A stretch of DNA of 64,000 nt, taken from Chalara sp. BL73 (lineage: Eukaryota > Ascomycota > Leotiomycetes > Helotiales). The notes below the pieces were generated by a model, which was given only the letters and a program-made list of their open reading frames with translations, was not told where the DNA came from and ran no database searches. The stretch is from the NCBI GenBank assembly GCA_918026815.1, contig CAKJVC010000143.1, positions 62,001 to 126,000 on the forward strand. The letters run 5' to 3'. Shown here one piece after another: positions 24,673 to 35,334 of this stretch. Made by a program: the position numbers and the translations under genes. Position 1 is the first letter of the stretch. Each line of letters opens with the position of its first letter.

Positions 24673-25749
24673 AACTTGCGCATATCGTCTTTACGGAAAA
24701 GTTGAGGGTGGTTTGTGATGATATTCAAGTTCTTGAATATGATTTCTTTAGGAGATATGGGCGAACGAGATGGCTCGGTTATGATTGGGAGATCGCTTGA
24801 GTATAAAGGGGCAGCGTTGGACGTTTGAGAACTCTCATACTCCAAAAGAGTGCGTAAAAATCATAAACAAGAAAATGAAACAAACTTGGAACGATATCGA
24901 ATGAAAAGAAAAAGAAGCGGCCATGATATAACCCGTCCCATCATAAGAGAAAATCCCTCAAGCTACTTACATCGCGTGGTGTGACTCACAAATGGTTCCT
25001 CTGTTGACCAGAGTTGAAGATGCAAGAGATGCAGTAGTTTCTGTTCTACAAGCGTATAAACACGAAAGTGTCACGATGGTGATAATCGTGTTAGCCGCGC
25101 TGATAGGGGAGAAATCGTGGGTAGCGCAGGGCTGCTCGCAGAGTCCTGCATGGCTGGGCACGCTGTGTTTCGGTGCTCATACTGCGCTGTCCAGTAGAAG
25201 AACTTGAAACATTTGGCTTTGCAGTAGAGAATATCTGGGGTAGAATACCAGAAGACGGTCTAGGTTGCGAGTAGCGACGAGGGCCAATCAGAAAAAGGGG
25301 GGTTGGCTACCGCTCGCGAATTTTCGCGTTTATCCTTAAGCGAATGCAGGCTGGGACGAATGATCTTTCGAGTAGATTTTCTCCATAGCCAGGCACTTTC
25401 GCGTTTGAGCGCTATCGCTCGCGTGTAAACAAAACGTTGGCGGAAGGGAAGCGGTTTTTGCCCCTGAGCAGTTCTGGACCTTCTGGAAGCAAGCAGTTCA
25501 GCTTGTTCAGCTTCACGAAACCTACAGTCGCGACCAGATTACCGTCTTACCCCCATTTCGAAGACTGTCGGCGCTGTGGACGAGACCCAGGATTTGACGG
25601 GCGAGTTTCTCGTGAGGTTGCTCTCGGCCAGCGCGACAAAAGGTGGGGATGAGATCACAACATTGGATGGCCCTCTATCAACAAAATCATGGGTCGCGAG
25701 CAACGATAGCCACGTCGCGGTGGGGGACTCCGCCTCAAAATTCTATTCT
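24673..25749. other. Spacer at the right end of copy 1
   Basis: Promoter side of the F-box-like gene plus about 900 nt without a supported gene, ending at the junction. An open frame upstream of the F-box start (near 24845, minus, beginning MEYESSQTSNA) overlaps that gene in another frame. It could be an alternative 5' exon, but no splice joins it in phase convincingly. Confidence 0.4.
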
Positions 25750-25885
25750 GATCACCGTTCATGCGGCTCTGCCGAACGGCAAGCTACTGCAAGTTTCTCA
25801 TATTATACACGTATACATAGGAACCTTGTTTGGTGATCCGATTCTCGACCTATGAAAGACTAGCTATCTTCCTAATATGTGGCTT

Positions 25886-26577
25886 CTAGTTCGGAGGCTT
25901 AACTCCATTCTTCTCTCCCACTATGATAGATTAGTAATGTAACTGCTTAATGAATGCTTGAGATATTTACCATTCAAAGCTACTAGAAATCTGCTCACAC
26001 AGTTATAAGCAGCGACCTATTGGAAGTGCTATGTTAGCATATATCTGCAGCTAGTGTACTCTCTTGACAGAAACATAACAAACTTACAGTGGCCGTGATC
26101 TCCACCACCTCTTGATCTGAAAAATGTTTGTGAAGCTCATCAAAGATTTCCTGCTTCACAGACACATCTTCCGTCATAGCATCCGAATAATGGATGACCG
26201 CCCACTGCTTCTCACTAAACCCATCCCCGCCCTTCTTGCCTCCCAGGGCGAGATCCCCCAGGATCTTCAAGCCCTCATCACTGACGCCCCCAGCCTTAGC
26301 CAAAGGAGCATGATGGCTCCATTCATACCAAGCCTCATTGATAACGGCCACCCTACAGATGGCGATCTCTCACATCATCACTGAGGCTGGTTTTGGTGCG
26401 CACCGCACCGAGAAAGCTGTTCCACCCATCTGCAACCGGTGGGGAATGCAACAACGTGAGATCAAGGGCCTGCAAAGGACGGGGAGCGCGGCGAGCCTCA
26501 ACCCTGGCTACAATGGCCTTCTCTTCTGGAGTCGGGAAGGCATTTGGATCGCTTGGGTCGACGTACGGGAGACGCAT
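25886..26577 (-). pseudogene. Carboxymuconolactone decarboxylase-like gene, copy 2 (frameshifted)
   Basis: Same gene as at 17400-18093 but lacking one CT unit near 26367-26371 (TCTCTC where copy 1 has TCTCTCTC). The two-base loss falls just before the ICRVAV block, so the conserved domain is read out of frame. All splice sites and the remaining sequence match copy 1. It is either a new null allele or an uncorrected short-tandem error near the start of copy 2. Confidence 0.85.
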
Positions 26578-27236
26578 GGTGGTGGCTTCTCAGATGCTTA
26601 TATTGCTGACAAACAGTTGTATCAGATAATGGTCGTTCAATGTGATCCAGAAATGGAGTTTCGGGAGTGGATGTTGCTACTAGGGGGTGGGAAACCCACA
26701 AACGTGGGATAAACTTTCTTCTGTTGCTGACTATTCACCATCATGATTAGACTGTGCCTGCCCGAAGGATCTCTATTCAAGATGCGATTGTGTCAAAACA
26801 TACGATCTAGGGATGAGTGGCTTTCCTGTTCACATCCATTTCTCCAGGAAGTATTGTATGATACACATAGCACCAAGTGCTTACGTGTAGACTTTGATTG
26901 AACGTTTGTCCTTTCAAACCTGTTAAACAGCTACATGCAACATACTAGCACGGAAATACCATTCGGACTACCTCAAACAAGCACTATGTTTACATTGGTC
27001 TGACAAAATCTGACGACCCTCTATGCTTCGAAACTCCAGACAGTGAGACAAGCAAAAGTACATATATTTTCAGCTATGACATAGCCGCTATGCGCAGCTC
27101 GCCATGAACACCCCCAAGATCCTTCCAACCCTAGCCCCAGCCTCCTCCATCATATTCACAGTTTTTATGGGTTCCGTCGAGGAGGGTGCGTACCACAAAT
27201 TGTCATCGGCCTCCCCGACTCATAAGATGATCCCAT
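26578..27236. other. Intergenic spacer in copy 2
   Basis: Equivalent of 18094-18758, shorter by six bases in five homopolymer runs. Nothing else seen. Confidence 0.5.
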
Positions 27237-28048
27237 TTAGCAGGAAACATCCAAGCTTGCCTTTGAGTTCATTAGAAGAGCAACGATCAAGCCATAAAGA
27301 CCTATGCAGTAGTTAGTAGGTGTCCAAGCCACTGCTGGTGTTTTGCTTACCCAAAACTTCTGCGAAAATAAGGATAAGAATCATGCCGACGAAAAGACGG
27401 GGCTGTTGTGCTGTTCCTCTCACACCAGCATCACCAACAATACCAATGGCAAATCCTGCCGCCAAACCAGCCAAACCAACACTAAGTCCAGCACCGAGCT
27501 GGATGAAGCCTGTGTACAATGGCAGCTGTTGCTTCAATCCGTCTGAGATCAAGACTGATACGACGAGTCCGTAGATACCAATAATACCGGCCATAATGAC
27601 AGGAACAATGTCTTAGATAGTTGTCAGTAGTGTACCACCGAGCTGGCTTTTCATATCTTACTCTTGACGATCAAATCTGGTCGAAGGACACCCATAGCGC
27701 AAATCCCAACACCAGACTTAGCGGTACCGTATGCAGCTCCGAAGCAAGTGAAGACGATGGCAGATGTGCAACCCATAGCACCGAAGAATGGCTAGCAGGT
27801 GTGTCAGTACGATCGTTCAGCAATCAAATCAAGTAGTGGCAGGGGAAGATCAGAATCCCAAAAGGGTATTCCGGACCCTCTGGAAGACTGACCGCATAGA
27901 CTGGGCTGAGGATTATCAAATTAGCATATGCATGAAAATAATAGAATATTGATGAAATGCCACATTGTAGACTCATGCGCAGAGGAGGCTCTCTGGGAGA
28001 AGGAAGGGAGACAACTCACCAGTTGACGAAATCGACTAGATCAGACAT
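27237..28048 (-). CDS. VMA3: V-type ATPase proteolipid subunit c, copy 2
   Basis: Coding sequence and all four introns are the same as in the copy at 18759-19570, including the 13-nt exon 2 and the essential Glu in helix 4. The product is 165 aa. See copy 1 for domains. If the duplication is real, the cell has two identical proteolipid genes. If not, this and copy 1 are one gene. Confidence 0.93.
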
Positions 28049-28482
28049 GTTGGCGGTATCAAAAGCTGGCTTTGCAGATATTCAAGTATTCGTGAAGCTC
28101 GAGTAAGCTTATTTATGAATTGTTGAAGTCGTTGACGATGGATTCAAGCTTGGGAGATGATTGTGATCAACGACAACAGAATCGACACTCAACTCAGCTC
28201 AGCCACTATACCTTGTTAAGCTAGAGCCTTGGCACAACATACACTAGCCACCGCGGTTTTTTTTGGCGTACGAGTAGCAGCATCATCAGAAAGGTACCTA
28301 GTTTTCTGAACTTCACAATAAATCTTTTCCCAGATCGCAACAAGCAGTAGGGCGAGCCAACGCAAGGAACCCTGCAGCTAAATATCCAGCCAACGACATC
28401 GCCAAAGGTAGTCGCCTCTCCGAACGATACTGATTAAATCGCTCACCATTGTCGCAGAAATCCACTACCAACCTTTATCAAT
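28049..28482. promoter_or_regulatory. Bidirectional promoter region VMA3/SNU13, copy 2
   Basis: 434-nt equivalent of 19571-20007. It differs by one A (AAAA against AAAAA) next to the VMA3 start and by a T8 instead of a T10 tract. Confidence 0.45.
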
Positions 28483-29589
28483 ATGTCTGACGAACAAAAC
28501 GGTTCTGCTGCATGTAAGTTTCCCTATGCCCTCTCCACACGGGGCCCAATGTTCCGTGCCCTCTTCTCCAACTTCAGAGCAAGTCATAGCTCACCAATCT
28601 ATTGCCTAATTAAAGCTCTAGATCTGCATATGCTAACTCCTTCACGCAGGGCCTGTGGCCGACGCAGCATTGACACAAGAGATCCTAGATATCGTCCAAC
28701 AAGCGTCTCATTAGTGAGTAATTTTCGAGTTATGTCTCCGGTCTGAGCTAGTTCTGAAAATCGCAATTCGACGCACGAGACCGAACACTATCCTTTGGCA
28801 CACGTTGCAACTCTGCTAAAAGCAACCGAGCTTCGCCTCCTCTGCAACAATTTGCATAGACCCGATCAAGGAGGAATAATTGGGAATTAAACAAATTGGA
28901 CGAGCTTCTTTGGTGCAATGATATGTTGGGCTTGCACGGAGCCGCGATGCTAGAGGACGAGATTACTTAAAATGGGTCGCGTGCCTGCTATGTTGTATTA
29001 CTGTCAATTGGACCTTCACTGACTCTTCACTTGTGCAGCCGACAGCTTAAGAAAGGTGCCAATGAGGCAACCAAGACCCTGAATAGAGGTGAGAGTTGAG
29101 CTCTTTGTATTGCTGCATATAGACCCAAGAACTAACCTATGAAAGGTATCTCCGAGATCATCATATTAGCTGCGGACACTGCCCCGCTTGCAATTCTTCT
29201 TCATCTACCGCTGCTTTGTGAGGTACGCAACAAGCCCTTATATTCCCACTAATTGCGAAAAGACTAATATCTTGGTCTGTAGGACAAGAATGTTCCCTAT
29301 GTCTATGTTCCAAGCAAGACTGCCCTCGGACGTGCCTGTGGTGTAAGTATTCGGACATGTGGAGCAACATGTACAGATTCGTAAAGTTGCTTGAGTTACC
29401 TACTCTCAGGATATGCAACTCAGGAAACATCATATTCACTCAGATGTCTCAGGAAAAGACGCATTCTAACTTTGAAAACTATAGGTCTCACGCGCAGTTA
29501 TCTCGGCAAGCATCACAACCAACGAAGCTTCGGATTTGATGGCACAAATTCGTGGACTCAAGGACAAAGTCGAGAGACTCATGATTTAA
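28483..29589 (+). CDS. SNU13: Snu13, copy 2
   Basis: Six-exon gene with sequence the same as 20008-21114 across exons and introns, encoding the same 128 aa L7Ae-family protein. No copy-specific change was seen. Confidence 0.94.
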
Positions 29590-29942
29590 TTAGGGGATAG
29601 TCGGACTATGGTCAGCTACTAGGGTGCAGCATATAAGCACCCTTGCTGAACTGGAAATCATAGGCAGACAGACATATACAATTCTACCACTTGGTGTGAT
29701 TTAACCAGTTTGCATTCATCATCGTGGGAAACTTGCATCACATAGTCCTAGATGCGTCGCACCAAATATACCGTCCGAGAATTAAACTCAAAAAATATGA
29801 TACCTCTTTAAATGATAAAACGTATTTTGCCATTTAACCTGAGCAACATTCTCAACCACCCCCGATGTCATTTCTCGCTAAACGAAACTAACTAAAACTC
29901 TTCCACCAACCTTGGTTCTTATCCCAAACACGATCCAATGCA
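29590..29942. other. Spacer SNU13 to BMT6-like gene, copy 2
   Basis: Equivalent of 21115-21467. Nothing else seen. Confidence 0.4.
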
Positions 29943-31319
29943 ATGGGCAAATTCAGCAAGAGAAAAGAGGGCAAGATAGTAGGCAATGATGCTGGTTGGG
30001 GAGGCTCTAAAAATACCAAAAATTTCGAGGCGCCATCAAAAATCAAGAACGTTGCAGTGGAAAAGGTTGGCAAGCTCGAACCACTTGTTCCGCTCAAGTT
30101 ACAGCAAAGCCTCCTGAATATCTATCGAGATACATTTTCTGAACTAAGAGCATCTGATTCGCTGCAGCAGGTATTGCAGGATGTCAAAGGGGCGTTGTAC
30201 GAACGTGATTTTAACAGAGCGTTTGGAACGGCCAGGTATCTGGAGGCTTATGCCTTACGATGGAGTCCAGGCCGTGCTCTCGCATACACTTCTATTCTCG
30301 TCGAACTTAAGGAGCAATTGATGGGCTCATTTAGATCTACTTTAGAACATGAGAAGAAAGTTCCTGGCCCTAGCATTGTCAATGCATCGCCGTCTACCGA
30401 ACGCTTCCCAGAGCATTGCCTTCGTGCAGTTTGTTTCGGTAAGTTGTAGTTTTGTTTTCATCTTCGATTTTCGTATCTAAAAATATGTAAACATCTTTGA
30501 CTTTTGATCATAAAATCCTTGTTCATCGCTGTGCTGGTCAGTTCATACTGCCTTACCAGACGATCGTTCCCAATCTGCAAAAAGAATAGACTGCTGATTC
30601 TATTATCACATACAGGAGGAGGTGCAGCGGAGGTAATTGGCTTCGGTGGATTTCTCAGCTCCTTGGAGGAGAGTTTCTTCCTAGTCTCAGATTCGGATAA
30701 GAAAGAGCAAACAAGCTCGTCGACCCAGCATCAGGTGCCCAAAGTCGACCTTACCCTCGTGGATAGTGCATCTTGGCAAGAAGTAGTCGCCAAGCTCGAA
30801 ACTGGCCTCGTTACTCTTCCTACATTGTCGAAATACGCAAATGCGTCAGCCAGAGAAGCAAACGCCTCTCTCCTACAATTTGGGAGCATGACAACAACCT
30901 TTCAGCAAGAAGATGCTCTCACAATGACGAAACTCCAACTCACAGAGACTGTTGGGAAGATCAAGAAACTTATCACACTTTTCTTCACGCTCAACGAATT
31001 GTACGCAGCATCCATCGGGAAAACAACAACTTTCCTGCTATATATAACCGAACTTACGATATCAGGCACATATCTCCTTGTCGTAGATAGTCCAGGAAGC
31101 TATTCCGAAACTAGCGTGGGATCAGAGGCGAAGAGATATCCGATGAAATGGATGCTCGATCACACTCTGCTCAAAAATAATAATGATCAAAATAGCGCAG
31201 CCAGATGGGAGAAGGTGGTTTCTGAAGATTCGAAATGGTTCAGACTCCCTGAAAGCCTTCGGTATCCTATTCCATTGGAGAATATGCGATATCAAATCCA
31301 TCTTTATCGTCGACTATGA
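29943..31319 (+). CDS. BMT6: BMT6-like 25S rRNA methyltransferase, copy 2 (full length)
   Basis: Exons 29943-30438 and 30616-31319 encode 399 aa. Same domains as copy 1: a basic N-terminus, the PLKLQQSLLNIY helix, the SAM-binding GGGAAEVIGFGGFL, and a C-terminal RWEKVVSEDSKWFRL segment. Here the frame runs into LPESLRYPIPLENMRYQIHL and YRRL, the ending I expect for the family, because CCC at 31247-31249 has three bases. The T at 31039 gives Leu in a position that is Pro in copy 1. The likely role is methylation of a uridine in 25S rRNA during ribosome biogenesis, in the nucleus or nucleolus. The specific target is inferred from yeast Bmt6. Confidence 0.8.
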
Positions 31320-31432
31320 TCATATCACACACCACTGAGTATCATCAACAGCAGGGATCTATAGAAAATATACGTTAATCATTACAAAGCTATATAGTAA
31401 GGTCATATACATCGTATAACACATGACAAACA

Positions 31433-33151
31433 CTAATGTCTCGAAAACATCAGAGGCACAAGCGCGGTATTACTCTGATAACCCAGCGCACCTTTCCTCC
31501 CGTTTGCGCAGGTCGTCTTAAACAATCCCTGGAAGCGTTCCTTCCTCTCATACCCACGGCTGAACTCCCTGCTCAGCTGTTTCAAAACCGCCTCCTTCGC
31601 CTTCTTCAATGTGGACACCCGCTTCTCTGGGTCATCCGCGAGCTCTCGCTGAGCCGCGTCCTGCTGTGCATTACGCTGTACGCCTTGCACATTGGGATTG
31701 AAGACTGTGGGTTGCAGCATGCCCAACGCGGGATCGCTAGGGTTTGTTGCTATTAAGGGGGCCGATATCTTCGAGGCGTTGGGATCCTCTCTATGCCTGT
31801 GCTTGCGCCTTCGGCGACGGTGCATTTTCTTCTTCTTCTTGCTCACTACGATAGAAGTCCTAGGGACTTCCGGAGGCCTTTTATATGGGGTGCCTGATTG
31901 TGTGTCAATGACCTCAGGGCCATCGAACTGATCGATATCATCGTCACTGGGGAAGCTCGAGTAGCCTGACTCGGAGCCACTCTGCTGGGACAACCATTCA
32001 TCATTGCCGCCAGATTCTGTAAGAGGAGACAAGGCGTCCTCCCATGTGCCGCCATTGGTAAGAGACACGTTCTCAAAATCAAACTCGCGAACCGTGTCCC
32101 TATGATCGAAAACAAAATCTGCAACTTGATCTGCCGACATGGTTGCATTACGGACCTGCATGTAGAGAAGCTTAGGGAAGATCATCGGTGGACGAGGAGG
32201 CGCAGCGGGTAGCGGCGACATGGGAGATGTGACTTCGCCAAACAGTTTTGTAGTATCCCTTGGAGGGGCAAGCAGAGGATCTGTGCCAATCGTGAATGGA
32301 CAAGGACCTTTCCATCCATTCCAACCAAAGCTCACTTTCTCGAGGTTGGCCGAGAAGCCCCGGATATAATCGTCTAAGATCTTGAGATGGTCAAGACCAG
32401 GCATTGAGCCAAAAAAGTCCCATGAGTTCATGGTGATGTTGAGTTTCTTGATCTGTCCCCATCGTTTACCGGCAGAAGGCGTGCAGCCATAGCCAGACAC
32501 GTGACGGAGGTAGACGAGCCCGGCTGGATGTATCTGATGGAGAGTGAGCTTCTCAAGATGTGGAAGTGGAGATCGCTCAATGGCTATTCGAAGACTTATG
32601 AGTGCATAGTCTACCGCATCACGACGGTATCTTTGAGTGGGATCTTGACCGGGACATGATATCGTAAGGTGTCTTAGGTTTGGCATATTTGAAAGGGCAC
32701 TGATAAATGCCGAGACATTGGTCGCAGCATGGAAGATAGGGGGATATTGTTGTGTCAAAACATCACCCAGCTCCGGAGAACCATATTTGGGGCGCTGGAG
32801 GACCGCCGTCGTCGATGTATGTGGGCTATATAAGAAGTTTACTTCCCGTCCGGTCATCGGATGAAGTAATGGTGGGAGGAAGGTAGAGTCTGTGTGTGGC
32901 ATCGAGAATGTTAGGTGCTGGATATGGTGACCTATCCGCGAAAGAGCTTCGCGGCGGGAAGGACGAGTCAGGGAACTTGGAGTGAAACTCATGCGGGTTC
33001 TGGCGAAAAGTCTTGCAGTCGCAAGCCCGCAAAGCTCTGAGGATGTGAGGCGCAATGAACATACTGTGATGATGTCGGTATGCGAAAGGAGAGTCGATCG
33101 TATCCCTTCGTCCCGCCAAAGGCGGAGGAATGTTGGGCTAGCAGTGGCCAT
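31433..33151 (-). CDS. F-box/LRR-like protein, copy 2 (intact, 572 aa)
   Basis: Single-exon gene convergent with the methyltransferase (113 nt between stops). The N-terminus (residues about 5-60) reads like an F-box-type helical segment. It is followed by leucine-rich repeat-like strands in which LRHLTI, LEKLTLHQIHPAGLVYLRHV, IKKLNIT and LDHLKILDDYIRGFSANLEK recur. A Pro-rich loop, a second strand block (FDFENVSL), an acidic/Ser segment and a strongly basic patch SKKKKKMHRRRRRKHRHR (about residues 450-470, probable nuclear signal) follow, then a charged helix. The likely role is a substrate receptor for an SCF-type ubiquitin ligase; partner and target are unknown. The start MATASPTF is the first ATG of this frame, and a longer 5' end is possible. 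Confidence 0.72.
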   Translation of the reverse strand: MATASPTFLRLWRDEGIRSTLLSHTDIITVCSLRLTSSELCGLATARLFARTRMSFTPSSLTRPSRREALSRIGHHIQHLTFSMPHTDSTFLPPLLHPMTGREVNFLYSPHTSTTAVLQRPKYGSPELGDVLTQQYPPIFHAATNVSAFISALSNMPNLRHLTISCPGQDPTQRYRRDAVDYALISLRIAIERSPLPHLEKLTLHQIHPAGLVYLRHVSGYGCTPSAGKRWGQIKKLNITMNSWDFFGSMPGLDHLKILDDYIRGFSANLEKVSFGWNGWKGPCPFTIGTDPLLAPPRDTTKLFGEVTSPMSPLPAAPPRPPMIFPKLLYMQVRNATMSADQVADFVFDHRDTVREFDFENVSLTNGGTWEDALSPLTESGGNDEWLSQQSGSESGYSSFPSDDDIDQFDGPEVIDTQSGTPYKRPPEVPRTSIVVSKKKKKMHRRRRRKHRHREDPNASKISAPLIATNPSDPALGMLQPTVFNPNVQGVQRNAQQDAAQRELADDPEKRVSTLKKAKEAVLKQLSREFSRGYERKERFQGLFKTTCANGRKGALGYQSNTALVPLMFSRH

Positions 33152-34230
33152 AACTTGCGCATATCGTCTTTACGGAAAAGTTGAGGGTGGTTTGTGATGA
33201 TATTCAAGTTCTTGAATATGATTTCTTTAGGAGATATGGGCGAACGAGATGGCTCGGTTATGATTGGGAGATCGCTTGAGTATAAAGGGGCAGCGTTGGA
33301 CGTTTGAGAACTCTCATACTCCAAAAGAGTGCGTAAAAATCATAAACAAGAAAATGAAACAAACTTGGAACGATATCGAATGAAAAGAAAAGAAGCGGCC
33401 ATGATATAACCCGTCCCATCATAAGAGAAAATCCCTCAAGCTACTTACATCGCGTGGTGTGACTCACAAATGGTTCCTCTGTTGACCAGAGTTGAAGATG
33501 CAAGAGATGCAGTAGTTTCTGTTCTACAAGCGTATAAACACGAAAGTGTCACGATGGTGATAATCGTGTTAGCCGCGCTGATAGGGGAGAAATCGTGGGT
33601 AGCGCAGGGCTGCTCGCAGAGTCCTGCATGGCTGGGCACGCTGTGTTTCGGTGCTCATACTGCGCTGTCCAGTAGAAGAACTTGAAACATTTGGCTTTGC
33701 AGTAGAGAATATCTGGGGTAGAATACCAGAAGACGGTCTAGGTTGCGAGTAGCGACGAGGGCCAATCAGAAAAAGGGGGGTTGGCTACCGCTCGCGAATT
33801 TTCGCGTTTATCCTTAAGCGAATGCAGGCTGGGACGAATGATCTTTCGAGTAGATTTTCTCCATAGCCAGGCACTTTCGCGTTTGGAGCGCTATCGCTCG
33901 CGTGTAAACAAAACGTTGGCGGAAGGGAAGCGGTTTTTGCCCCTGAGCAGTTCTGGACCTTCTGGAAGCAAGCAGTTCAGCTTGTTCAGCTTCACGAAAC
34001 CTACAGTCGCGACCAGATTACCGTCTTACCCCCATTTCGAAGACTGTCGGCGCTGTGGACGAGACCCAGGATTTGACGGGCGAGTTTCTCGTGAGGTTGC
34101 TCTCGGCCAGCGCGACAAAAGGTGGGGATGAGAGATCACAACATTGGATGGCCCTCTATCAACAAAATCATGGGTCGCGAGCAACGATAGCCACGTCGCG
34201 GTGGGGGACTCCGCCTCAAAATTCTATTCT
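33152..34230. other. Spacer at the right end of copy 2
   Basis: Equivalent of 24673-25749. A 116-codon frame near 33781 (+) opens here only because of one extra G in copy 2 (near 33886) and has no family resemblance. Confidence 0.4.
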
Positions 34231-35334
34231 CCAGGGTGACAGACTTGTGGATGCTTGACACGAAAAGGTGACTTATATTGTCGACACGAAAATGTGGGAT
34301 GGTATTGCCCGTCGCATTTTCGAGTCACTGAGTGACCTCTTTTTTGATGATTTGTCCTCATAAGTGGATATTGGTATTGGTCAGAACGCTGCCGTTATTT
34401 AAGGTAGCATTGATATAAGAAGCCAATAGGAAAGGTTTCCAATCCGACTTTGTCAAATAGACGTTTGAATGACTAGATCCCATGCTGAAGGTTTGTCTTT
34501 TGGTTGGACATACTGCGAACGTTGTAGAACTCCTTGAAGTATTTGATGTTGCCCGCCCCATGCCGCATCGCATTCAACATGGCTTATAAAGTGGATGATG
34601 ATATGCCATTGAAGCATATCACAGCGGCAGCGGATGAGCTTTTTTCTAGCCCTTGGTAAGGCGGTTCTTTGAATAATTCATAGGCTATCACAACGCATCA
34701 GCCGTGTAATGCGAACAGCGAGTCAAGAGAGGGTGTTGGCTTGATCTCGCAATACATATAACCCATCGGAACGCAATGCGGATACATAAAATTGGACACT
34801 GGGAACTTGTCCATTTGGGCAAGGCTGTTTCAAGAGCGACAGATGTGGTTTCTGACAGATCGGATCTTCTGACACACTAGAATTAAGACGAGCAGCTGAG
34901 AGAATTGCATCTCAAAACAGCTTCGCGAAACCTTCATACAGCAAACTGCATTAGCTAGCCTAGGTGCTCACTTCGGCTACAGATGCTATGGCATGCTGCA
35001 AGACAGGTATCGTGGCGATGCTTGACAGAATAATGACACGATGGAGCCCAAAACCGAAGGAGCATTTGTAGTATGCGAACACCAGTCAATATAGAATAGC
35101 ATAAAGGGGGGAGTTTGGGAACGTTCTGTTGATACACGATGCCTTCGGCTGCGTCCGCCACAACTCTGTCCCGTCAATACATGCCAGAACGACCAAAAGG
35201 AGTTAATATGTAAATGCTCCCAGTACATCATGCAAGAATGACCTTTTTTTGTTGCCGCGCTTTTGAGAATTACGTCATGGCACACTTGAGTTTATAGAAC
35301 ATTGTGATTATATTGTCGGGGATTTGCGTTACCA
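34231..35334. other. Intergenic, nothing recognised
   Basis: Unique sequence right of the tandem unit, up to the stop of the acyl-CoA thioesterase gene. Only short unsupported frames are present. Confidence 0.4.

Larger units (their letters stand above)
17264..25749. repeat. Tandem unit, copy 1 (8486 bp)
   Basis: First copy of a directly repeated segment. It begins at GATCACCGTTCATGCGGCTC (17264) and ends ...CAAAATTCTATTCT at 25749, where copy 2 begins at once with the same GATCACC start. It contains the decarboxylase-like gene, VMA3, SNU13, a BMT6-like gene and an F-box-like gene. Compared with copy 2 it has 15 indels, all in homopolymers or dinucleotide runs, and two substitutions (22564 C/T and 23179 T/C against copy 2). 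Its own apparent base losses lie in its last 3 kb. Confidence 0.97.
25750..34230. repeat. Tandem unit, copy 2 (8481 bp)
   Basis: Second copy, starting GATCACCG directly after copy 1 and ending ATTCTATTCT at 34230, after which unique sequence (CCAGGGTGAC) follows. There is no shared base at the outer flanks: C before copy 1 against T at the junction, and C after copy 2 against G. Its apparent base losses relative to copy 1 are concentrated in its first 2.5 kb (26.37 to 28.26 kb), with one more near 33388. Confidence 0.97.

Noticed and set aside
24967..25207. Opposed 64- and 71-codon frames repeated at 33445-33685
   Set aside because: Their double occurrence only reflects the tandem copy. They are mirror frames without homology.
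32989..33324. MEYESSQTSNA frame as a separate gene or 5' exon of the F-box-like gene
   Set aside because: It overlaps the F-box start in another frame, and the one short candidate intron (GTAAAG...CTAG) joins out of phase.
33781..34131. 116-codon frame present in copy 2 but shorter in copy 1
   Set aside because: It is opened by a single extra G in copy 2 and begins at a non-ATG codon.
17264..34230. Transposon- or mobile-element-mediated duplication
   Set aside because: No terminal repeats, target-site duplications or transposase remnants at either edge or at the junction.
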